NCBI GenBank assembly: GCA_030531005.1
Contig: JAUMTW010000004.1
Coordinates: forward strand, 1-64,000
Source: Corynebacterium sp.
GTDB lineage: Bacteria > Actinomycetota > Actinomycetes > Mycobacteriales > Mycobacteriaceae
Direction: 5' to 3'
Length of the DNA: 64,000 nucleotides
In this document: positions 57,725 through 64,000 of the stretch, one piece after another
Layout of the letters: every line of letters starts with the position of its first letter
How positions within the stretch are numbered: the stretch's first letter is position 1
Notes under the pieces: generated by a model
Seen by the model: only the letters and a program-made list of their open reading frames with translations
Told to the model about the DNA's origin: nothing
Databases searched by the model: none
Program-made: the position numbers and the translations under genes

Positions 57725-58773
57725 GATTGCTCGTGCGTCCAATCCGAGAAAGTACCCAAGTATTCTTCAATGAGATCCTCAAAGGAAATCACTCCAACGA
57801 GGCTGCCTTGATCGCGTACCTGCGCCATATGCGCACTCTTGGTGTGCATGCGTTGCAAGCAATCATCCATGGTGGCATTGATGTCCACGGTCAGCAGCGG
57901 ACGGATTTCGGAACGGTGGATTAGTTGATCTGGATCGTTGTCTTCTAAACGATCCAATACATCCTTAACGTGCACATAGCCCAAGAGGCCATTGTGGCCT
58001 CTGGTGACAGGGAAGCGCGAGAATCCGGTTTCAGCCACCAATTGCTCCAGTTGGCTTAATCGTGGTCCATTCTTGTAAAAATCCAAGGTGCGTACTTGAT
58101 CGGTTGGAATCAAGATTTCTTTAATTGTGCGCTCCTCCACCCGCAGGGCATTGTCCAAGCGCTCATGTTCTTCAGCATCGATGAGACCCTCAGAACGGGA
58201 TTCCGAGATCATGGTGGCAAATTGATGTGGATCAACTGTGGAATCCAATTCATCTTTTTGCTCGATCCCGAATGCCTTTAGCGTAATGCGGGCAACCCAG
58301 TTCATAAAGGCAATAAACGGGTGGGTAAGGCGCATGAAGAACATCAAAGCAGGAGTAAGCCAAATAGCCAAGGTTTCAGGACCTGCCAGTGCAATATTCT
58401 TTGGCACCATTTCACCAAAAAGAATATGCAGGTAGGTGATCAAACCTAAGGCAATAACAAAGGAAATGGGGTGCAGTAATTCTGCTGGAATACCAAGGGC
58501 TTCGAAAGGTCCCTCGATAAAGTGGGCAATTGCAGGTTCGGCAACCTTGCCCAAGATGAGCGAGCAAATGGTGATGCCCAGCTGACAGGCCGCCAGCAGG
58601 ATGGAGAGATGCTCGGTGGCGTAGAGCACGCGCTTTGCGCCTGGGCGACCTTGGGCAATAAGACTCTCAATGCGGTCGCGGCGGGAAGAGATCAGCGCGA
58701 ATTCTGAAGCCACAAAATAAGCGTTTAAGGCGAGGAGAAAGACGACGAGTCCAACGGTTGCTCCTATACTCAT
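57721..58773 (-). CDS. CNNM/CBS membrane protein (HlyC/CorC-like), Rv1841c-type
   Basis: 350 residues: an N-terminal CNNM (DUF21) membrane domain with about four helices (ATVGLVVFLLALNAYFVASEFAL, then LGITICSLILGKVAEPA and GEMVPKNIALAGPE) and a CBS pair (about 210-340). The CorC C-terminal domain seen in the neighbouring paralogue is absent. CNNM proteins are linked to Mg2+ or cation transport. It is translationally coupled to both neighbours by ATGA overlaps. Confidence 0.92.
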   Translation of the reverse strand: MSIGATVGLVVFLLALNAYFVASEFALISSRRDRIESLIAQGRPGAKRVLYATEHLSILLAACQLGITICSLILGKVAEPAIAHFIEGPFEALGIPAELLHPISFVIALGLITYLHILFGEMVPKNIALAGPETLAIWLTPALMFFMRLTHPFIAFMNWVARITLKAFGIEQKDELDSTVDPHQFATMISESRSEGLIDAEEHERLDNALRVEERTIKEILIPTDQVRTLDFYKNGPRLSQLEQLVAETGFSRFPVTRGHNGLLGYVHVKDVLDRLEDNDPDQLIHRSEIRPLLTVDINATMDDCLQRMHTKSAHMAQVRDQGSLVGVISFEDLIEEYLGTFSDWTHEQS

Positions 58774-60251
58774 GCTTCCTCCTTTCCTTGAGAACTATGA
58801 GCTGCTATTGGCGTACTCGCAAGTTTTGTGGCATTTGTTGACTTATTTATTGTTGGAGGCCGTGTGCCGTGCAACTCCCACTCCGCGGCTTCTTCTTCGC
58901 TAATTGGGCTTAAAATCACTCGATCGATGCGGCGATCGTCCATTACGACCACACGAGCCGCCCAGCGCCCTCCATGCCCGGACTGGAATTCGGCCATTGC
59001 CGGATTATCTGGCTTGGGCAGTAACACCTCATCATTGATCGCAGGGATACGTCCTAAGGTGGCCATGACTAGCCCGCCAACAGTTTCATAGGGGCCATCT
59101 GGGGCGTAGTAGCCCACGATGTCTGCCAATTCATCGGTGCGTACCAGGCCTGCTACTTCCCAGCTCGATCCGAAACGTTGGAAATCGCGCAATGCTTCCT
59201 CATCATCGTGCTCGTCATAGACCTCGCCGAGGATTTCTTCAACAACGTCCTCAATCGTGATCATCCCTGAGGTACCGCCATATTCATCGGCGACTAAAAT
59301 GGCCTGTGAACCTGCGGCACGTACCTTTGCGAGTACAGCATCGCCATCAAGGCTCTCCGGTACGACTGGGATGGGGCGGGCCAAAGTGCCAAGCAGTGTA
59401 GTACGGCGTTGTTCTGGACTAATACCAAAAGCATCCTTGTAATGCACCAGTCCAACGGTGTCATCCAGGTCGCCGCGAACAACCGGGAAGCGTGAGTATC
59501 CAGTTTCAATGGCGCGATGAACCAGATCCATCACGGTGTCATCGACTTGCAAGGTTTCAATTGTTGCCCGTGGGGTCATTAATTCATCAGCGGTGGTCTT
59601 GCCGAACTGTAAGGAGCGGTCCAGAACTAGTGCAGTGTTTTCATCCAGACCGCCATGTTCGGCGGAGTTGCGCACCACTGAAAGTAATTCTTGGGTCGAC
59701 CGCGCCGTGGCTAGCTCATCAGCTGGCTCGAAACCTAAGCGACGTACCAAGCGGTTAGCACTGCGGTTGAGCCATAAAATGAAGTACTTGCACACCTGAT
59801 TAAAGGCATTGACTGGGCCTACTACGAAGCGGGCTGTTGCCAGTGGGTTGGTGATCGCAATGTTCTTGGGAACCAATTCACCAAAAACCATCGACAAGAA
59901 GGTCGCAATCAATAAAGCAAGGACTAAGGCAATGGTGGTGGTTGCCGATTCATCCATCCCAAAAAGCTCTAATAAAGGGGTGAGGAAGCGGGCAAGAACT
60001 GGTTCTGCTAGATAACCGGTGGCCAAGGTGGTGATGGTGATACCTAATTGGGCACCAGATAAGACGAAGGAGAGGCTTTGGTAGTCGCGCTGGACTGCGA
60101 AAGCTCGTTTATCCTTGCGGGTCTTAACATCATTTTCAATGACAGAGCGCTCCAAACCTGTGAGGGAGAACTCGATGGCTACGAATAAGCCGGTGCTGGC
60201 GGTGAGCAAAATAAAGCCCGCCAGCGAAACAAAACTTAAGAATATGTCCAT
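58770..60251 (-). CDS. CNNM/CBS/CorC membrane protein, Rv1842c-type
   Basis: 493 residues with a DUF21 membrane domain (FILLTASTGLFVAIEFSLTGL, VFGELVPKNIAITNP), a CBS pair (about 210-340) and a C-terminal CorC_HlyC domain (about 350-440, ending GRWAARVVVMDDRRIDRVIL). Upstream partner of the smaller CNNM gene, tandem arrangement as in mycobacteria. First member of the three-gene leftward operon 60251-56858. Confidence 0.93.
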   Translation of the reverse strand: MDIFLSFVSLAGFILLTASTGLFVAIEFSLTGLERSVIENDVKTRKDKRAFAVQRDYQSLSFVLSGAQLGITITTLATGYLAEPVLARFLTPLLELFGMDESATTTIALVLALLIATFLSMVFGELVPKNIAITNPLATARFVVGPVNAFNQVCKYFILWLNRSANRLVRRLGFEPADELATARSTQELLSVVRNSAEHGGLDENTALVLDRSLQFGKTTADELMTPRATIETLQVDDTVMDLVHRAIETGYSRFPVVRGDLDDTVGLVHYKDAFGISPEQRRTTLLGTLARPIPVVPESLDGDAVLAKVRAAGSQAILVADEYGGTSGMITIEDVVEEILGEVYDEHDDEEALRDFQRFGSSWEVAGLVRTDELADIVGYYAPDGPYETVGGLVMATLGRIPAINDEVLLPKPDNPAMAEFQSGHGGRWAARVVVMDDRRIDRVILSPISEEEAAEWELHGTRPPTINKSTNATKLASTPIAAHSSQGKEEA

Positions 60252-60277
60252 GACTGCGCTAGGAGTGCCTCAATCGT

Positions 60278-61576
60278 TTAAGTAGCAGGAGTAGGAGTTG
60301 GGTGCTGGAGTGTGGGCCGCGGTGTCAGCAGCTGCGTCAACTGGGAAATAGCCAGTTGCTGTGCTTGAATGCCGCAGCTTTGCAACAGCTGCACGGTACG
60401 CGCTTGATCTTCTTGGCCACACTCTAACACGAGCACATCTCCGCTGGCCTTGGCACGCGCGGTACGCCCCGAACGGTGCACGTATGACTTGGCATCATAT
60501 GGCGGATGGATGTGGACCACGAGATTAATGCGGTTGATATCAATACCGCGGGCAGCGACATCACTGGCAAGCAGCATGCCCCGAGATGCCTGTTGGAATT
60601 GCCCCAATACTTCTTGGCGAGCCGCCTGAGAGCGATCACCGTGGAGTACCCAATGTGTTGCGAGTTTGCGTTGTAATTCTCGAATCTCCACTTTGCTGTT
60701 TGCAAAGGCTACAGCCTTGATTGGTGCGGACTCGATCTGCTGCAAGATGCTCGGGATGTCATCAGCATCAAGCTGTAGGCGCCAATGACGTTGCTTGCTT
60801 GCATCCGGGGCACCTTCAGTCGTACCAGGGGCACTGGCATGCGATGCTTCGCTGTGGTCGGTTGGCTTGGGCTGCTGTGCTTGCATGTTAGTAAGCCGTG
60901 CCATGGCATCCACGGTGGAAGACTCCCCGGCACTATCGACTTGGATGAGGAGGGGATCGCTCATATGCTTGCGCACCCAGGTGCGTACGGTGGCATCCAA
61001 GGTGGCAGAGGTGAAGATATACTGCTTGGCATTGCTAGCGAGTTTGAAAATGCGATTAACATCAGCCACAAATCCTAGCTGGGCGAGTTCATCGACCTCG
61101 TCACAAGCCATGATAGCCACCTGGCGCAAATCTACCCACCGGCGTTGCTGCAAATCTAAGAGGCGACCTGGAGTAGCGATAACCAGATTCGCCGGTGCCG
61201 CAAGTAAAGTACGTTGCTTGGCGATTTTGGTGCCGCCAACAAAACAAAGCACTCGCAGACCAAGTTGGCGTGCGAAATCCTCAAGGTGCTCAGCTAATTG
61301 CAGGGCTAAATCACGGGTGGGTGCGATAATGAGGCCCTGGGGCTTACCCGGGATTGCCGGCCCAAGCTCTTTGATGCGCGCCACAAGAGGCAGGCCAAAA
61401 GCCAAGGTCTTACCGCTACCCGTCGCAGCCTGCAGTAGACAGTCGCGCCCAGATAACACTGGGGGAATGGCCGCCTGCTGAATAGGGAAAGGAGTATGCT
61501 TGCCCGCGCGTTGCAAGCCTTGGCACATAGCTACCGGGAGGCCCAGCGCGCGGAAGGTACTGTCAGGGTCAGGCAT
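60278..61576 (-). CDS. DEAD-box type RNA helicase with DEVD motif II
   Basis: 432-residue SF2 helicase. Motif I ATGSGKT, Ia PTRDLALQ, GG, Ib TPGR, III SAT, V DVAARGIDI and VI HRSGRTAR are visible. Motif II reads CDEVDEL, so DEAD is DEVD, and motif Ia has Asp in place of Glu. The first RecA domain spans about 25-205 and the second about 260-390; between them (about 205-255) is a Ser/Thr/Ala-rich spacer. ATG 61576 overlaps the gnd stop by one base (TAATG). It probably remodels RNA or ribosomal precursors; target unknown. Confidence 0.9.
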   Translation of the reverse strand: MPDPDSTFRALGLPVAMCQGLQRAGKHTPFPIQQAAIPPVLSGRDCLLQAATGSGKTLAFGLPLVARIKELGPAIPGKPQGLIIAPTRDLALQLAEHLEDFARQLGLRVLCFVGGTKIAKQRTLLAAPANLVIATPGRLLDLQQRRWVDLRQVAIMACDEVDELAQLGFVADVNRIFKLASNAKQYIFTSATLDATVRTWVRKHMSDPLLIQVDSAGESSTVDAMARLTNMQAQQPKPTDHSEASHASAPGTTEGAPDASKQRHWRLQLDADDIPSILQQIESAPIKAVAFANSKVEIRELQRKLATHWVLHGDRSQAARQEVLGQFQQASRGMLLASDVAARGIDINRINLVVHIHPPYDAKSYVHRSGRTARAKASGDVLVLECGQEDQARTVQLLQSCGIQAQQLAISQLTQLLTPRPTLQHPTPTPAT

Positions 61577-63063
61577 TATTCTCCGGTTTGAACCTCTGTA
61601 CGATCTTCAGACCACAGGGTGTGGAAGTGGCCTGGCTTATCAACACGCTGGTAGGTGTGTGCACCGAAGAAGTCGCGTTGGCCCTGGATCAAAGCGGCAG
61701 GCAGACGCTCCGCACGCAGGGAATCGTAGTACGACAACGAAGAAGCGAATACTGGAACTGGCAGACCCAGCTGGGTGGCAGTAATAACCACGCGACGCCA
61801 AGAATCAACCAGAGACTCCAAAGATTCGGTGAAGTAAGGAGCCAGCAATAGAGACTCGAGCTCCGGGTTAGCATCATAGGCTTCACGGATGCGATCGAGG
61901 AACTTCGCGCGGATGATGCAGCCACCACGCCAAATGGTAGCCAAATCGCGAGGATCAACATTCCAATCGTGCTCGGCAGAGCCAGCCTTAATCTCATCAA
62001 AACCCTGGGCATATGCAACCAACTTGGAGGCATAGAGTGCACGGCGTACATCTTCAACGAAACTCTCGCGATCGATGCCGAGTGCTGCGAAGGTCTCCAG
62101 CGTGCCGGTTGGCAGTACACCCTGGGCAGCCTTGCGCTGTGAAGTAGCACCAGAAAGTGCGCGGGCAAACACAGCCTCACCAATACCGGTGGTGGGGATG
62201 CCCAAATCCAAAGCAGCCTTCACAGTCCAACGGCCGGTTCCCTTTTGGCCAGCAGCGTCAACGATGACGTCGATCAGTGGCTTGCCGGTTTCAGCATCCG
62301 TCTGAGAGAGAACCTCGGCAGTGATGTCGATGAGGTAGGAATCGAGATCCCCCTCATTCCAGGTGCGGAATACTTCGGCGAGTTCAGTGGCATCCAGGCC
62401 AGCGCCGTGGCGTAGCAACTGGTAGGCTTCGCCGATAACCTGCATATCGGCATATTCGATACCGTTGTGCACCATCTTGACGAAGTGACCTGCACCGTCT
62501 GGGCCGATGTGGGTCACGCATGGGGTGTCATCAACCTTGGCTGCAATATCCTCGAGCAGGGGACCGAGGGCTTCCCAGGAGGCCTGGGGGCCGCCAGGCA
62601 TGATGGAAGGGCCGTTCAGGGCGCCTTCTTCACCGCCGGAAATACCAGCGCCAACGAAGTTGAGACCGCGGGCTGCGATTTCCTTCTCGCGACGAATGGT
62701 GTCGGTGTATAAAGCGTTACCACCATCGATGATGATGTCGCCTTCTTCCATGGCGTCTGCTAGCTGGTTGATAACGGCATCGGTAGCTTTACCTGCTTGC
62801 ACCATGATGATGGCACGGCGTGGCTTTTCGAGAGAAGCGACGAAATCCTCGATAGTTTCCGATGGGATGAAGTCGCCTTCAGAACCGTGGTCTTCAATCA
62901 GAGCGTGGGTCTTTGCAGCGCTACGGTTGTAGACTGCGACGGAGTGTCCGTGGCGTGCGAAATTGCGTGCCAAGTTGGAACCCATAACGGCCAGACCGAC
63001 GACGCCGATCTGGGCCTTGTGATCAGTGCTTGAATTAGTGCTTTGCGCCGAAGTATCAGTCAT
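61576..63063 (-). CDS. gnd: 6-phosphogluconate dehydrogenase (decarboxylating)
   Basis: Oxidative pentose-phosphate enzyme making ribulose 5-phosphate and NADPH; 495 residues. N-terminal GLAVMGSNLARNFARHG (cofactor site), then FVGAGISGGEEGALNGPSIMPGG, HFVKMVHNGIEYAD with catalytic Lys, and AGQKGTGRW, the substrate-binding signature. ATG 63063 is chosen; a minus-strand TATTGT -10 lies 8 nt upstream, suggesting a leaderless or near-leaderless message. The helicase follows with a one-base overlap. Confidence 0.97.
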   Translation of the reverse strand: MTDTSAQSTNSSTDHKAQIGVVGLAVMGSNLARNFARHGHSVAVYNRSAAKTHALIEDHGSEGDFIPSETIEDFVASLEKPRRAIIMVQAGKATDAVINQLADAMEEGDIIIDGGNALYTDTIRREKEIAARGLNFVGAGISGGEEGALNGPSIMPGGPQASWEALGPLLEDIAAKVDDTPCVTHIGPDGAGHFVKMVHNGIEYADMQVIGEAYQLLRHGAGLDATELAEVFRTWNEGDLDSYLIDITAEVLSQTDAETGKPLIDVIVDAAGQKGTGRWTVKAALDLGIPTTGIGEAVFARALSGATSQRKAAQGVLPTGTLETFAALGIDRESFVEDVRRALYASKLVAYAQGFDEIKAGSAEHDWNVDPRDLATIWRGGCIIRAKFLDRIREAYDANPELESLLLAPYFTESLESLVDSWRRVVITATQLGLPVPVFASSLSYYDSLRAERLPAALIQGQRDFFGAHTYQRVDKPGHFHTLWSEDRTEVQTGE

Positions 63064-63071
63064 AGTGACAA

Positions 63072-63077
63072 ACAATA
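63072..63077 (-). promoter_or_regulatory. -10 element TATTGT, gnd
   Basis: Minus strand TATTGT, then 8 nt, then ATG 63063. Weaker match than other leaderless cases. Confidence 0.4.
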
Positions 63078-63160
63078 CCTTGTTCCTGGCAAAAAAGCCC
63101 GATTGTGGCCCGATTGTGGATTGAATGTGAATTGATGTGGTGCTAGCGGGGGAAATCGGA

Positions 63161-63166
63161 TAGTTT
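63161..63166 (+). promoter_or_regulatory. -10 element TAGTTT, leaderless thioesterase
   Basis: TAGTTT is followed by 7 nt and ATG 63174; no RBS seen. Confidence 0.5.
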
Positions 63167-63173
63167 TAGGCAT

Positions 63174-63662
63174 ATGAGCAACGAAACGGACATTTTGGAT
63201 TATCTACGCGAACTCGATGATCAGGGGTTAAGCATCGATGAGCTCGCCGAGTTCAACGACCTTGCCGATGGTTTCACTAAGACTTTAGGCTTGCGTTTTA
63301 CCATGTTAAACAAGAACGAGGTGCGTGGAGAACTACCAGTTTCTGCGGCCCATCTGCAGCCCTCAGGCATTGTTAATGGTGGCGTGTTTTCCTCGCTGGC
63401 AGAAACCGCAGGATCTATCGCAGGTTTGATTGCAAGTGGCGGAAAGAATGTGGTTGGTGTGAACTGCAATACCGATTTCCTGGCACCTGTTGCCGCCGGT
63501 GTGATTGATCTGCGCGCTGAGGTTATTCGCAATGGCACCACAACCCAGCTCGTGGCTATTGATATGTTCCACCGTGATCGCCTGGTAGCTCGTTCCACCT
63601 TGCGCACCATGGTGCTGGATCGCCCCAAGAAGGCTCCGAAGAAAGACAAGTTCGCTGAATAA
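63174..63662 (+). CDS. PaaI-type hotdog-fold thioesterase
   Basis: 162-residue thioesterase of the PaaI/hotdog family, probably hydrolysing acyl-CoA. The helix motif is PSGIVNGGVFSSLAETAGSIAG (residues about 62-83), in which the family's HGG is NGG. VGVNCNTDFLAPVAAGVI follows. The C-terminus is Lys-rich (KKAPKKDK). Leaderless -10 upstream. Divergent from gnd. Confidence 0.88.
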   Translation: MSNETDILDYLRELDDQGLSIDELAEFNDLADGFTKTLGLRFTMLNKNEVRGELPVSAAHLQPSGIVNGGVFSSLAETAGSIAGLIASGGKNVVGVNCNTDFLAPVAAGVIDLRAEVIRNGTTTQLVAIDMFHRDRLVARSTLRTMVLDRPKKAPKKDKFAE

Positions 63663-63713
63663 AATTTAGGTTGCTACGCCTAGTGAGCATTCGTATCCAC
63701 TTTATGTAGGTAC

Positions 63714-63753
63714 AAGTCTCACCACAGATTGCATTGAGTGGTGAGACTTTTCT
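63714..63753 (+). terminator. Rho-independent terminator after the thioesterase gene
   Basis: Stem aagtctcaccac (63714-63725) / gtggtgagactt (63738-63749) followed by TTC-TT. Confidence 0.9.
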
Positions 63754-63889
63754 TATAGCACTTGCATCCGTACCTACGTCGATACCTACGTTGATACTTG
63801 TGCGGTGTGGTGTTGCGTCTGATGCGTCAGCTTGGGCCGAATGTGTTTGCTTGGGCTGAGATGCCGCACATCAGGGGAGTCAGGCGGAC

Positions 63890-63895
63890 TAGAAT
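63890..63895 (+). promoter_or_regulatory. -10 element TAGAAT, leaderless final gene
   Basis: TAGAAT then 6 nt then ATG 63902. Confidence 0.55.
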
Positions 63896-63901
63896 GAAGC
63901 T

Positions 63902-64000
63902 ATGCCAACGTGGAAAGAAATTGTAGCCGCCAATCCCTTACACTCACAGAACTATGCGCGCCGCTGGGAAAATATTGCTGCTCGTGGCCAGGATATTTAT
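63902..64000 (+). CDS. Probable SAM-dependent methyltransferase, 5' part only
   Basis: First 33 codons only, starting MPTWKEIVAANPLHSQNYARR and continuing WENIAARGQDIY. This start resembles a group of actinobacterial class I methyltransferases, but no SAM motif is inside the window. It runs off the end. Leaderless -10 TAGAAT upstream supports the start. Confidence 0.5.
   Translation, partial: MPTWKEIVAANPLHSQNYARRWENIAARGQDIY

Overview
The window reads as chromosomal DNA of a Corynebacterium. The gene order follows the block that Mycobacterium tuberculosis carries as Rv1691-Rv1713 and then the block Rv1821-Rv1844c. Genes typical of mycolic-acid actinobacteria are present: a mycolyltransferase-like esterase, an MspA-type porin, SteA/SteB, PldP, OdhI, FtsR and SecA2. 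Many genes look leaderless, with a -10 hexamer 6-8 nt before the ATG, as is common in Corynebacteriales. No phage, insertion sequence or CRISPR array was seen.

Region 1 (1-2600): a T-rich 1.2 kb stretch without a supportable gene, an MspA-family porin with its own terminator, then a solitary 5S rRNA with a plausible promoter and its own terminator. Region 2 (2.7-17.3 kb) is the conserved core: TPR protein, HAD phosphatase, small protein, tlyA, nadK, recN, steA-steB, pyrG, NUDIX hydrolase, xerD, pldP and scpA. Region 3 (17.4-25.1 kb) is an insertion-like segment that splits scpA from scpB. It carries a lipoprotein, a BioD-like ATPase, a POT peptide transporter, bioA, bioD and a Na+/H+ antiporter. 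Region 4 (25.3-29.5 kb) resumes the core with scpB-rluB-cmk-der.

Region 5 (29.6-43.6 kb) is accessory and less dense. It holds a flavodoxin-fold protein, a 46-aa small protein with its own RBS and terminator, a YbaK/EbsC deacylase, an unknown 280-aa protein, an old-yellow-enzyme reductase, a mycolyltransferase, a merR gene broken by an in-frame TGA, an aldo/keto reductase, a heterodimeric ABC exporter whose first subunit has lost its Walker A motif, a methyltransferase and tRNA-Pro(GGG). Several stretches of 0.3-1.2 kb here show no gene.

Region 6 (43.9-49.7 kb) is the secA2-odhI-ftsR-DUF151-merR block. Region 7 (50.3-54.5 kb) is a complete glycerol module (glpD-glpF, then glpK). Region 8 (55.2-64 kb) is a leftward group (VWA membrane protein, a 288-aa unknown, two CNNM/CBS proteins, DEVD-type RNA helicase, gnd), then a rightward thioesterase and the first 33 codons of a probable methyltransferase.

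Functionally the window combines chromosome segregation and cell division (xerD, pldP, scpA/scpB, steAB, ftsR), ribosome and RNA maturation (tlyA, rluB, der, helicase, 5S), central metabolism and its control (gnd, odhI, glp genes, nadK, pyrG) and envelope functions (porin, mycolyltransferase, SecA2).
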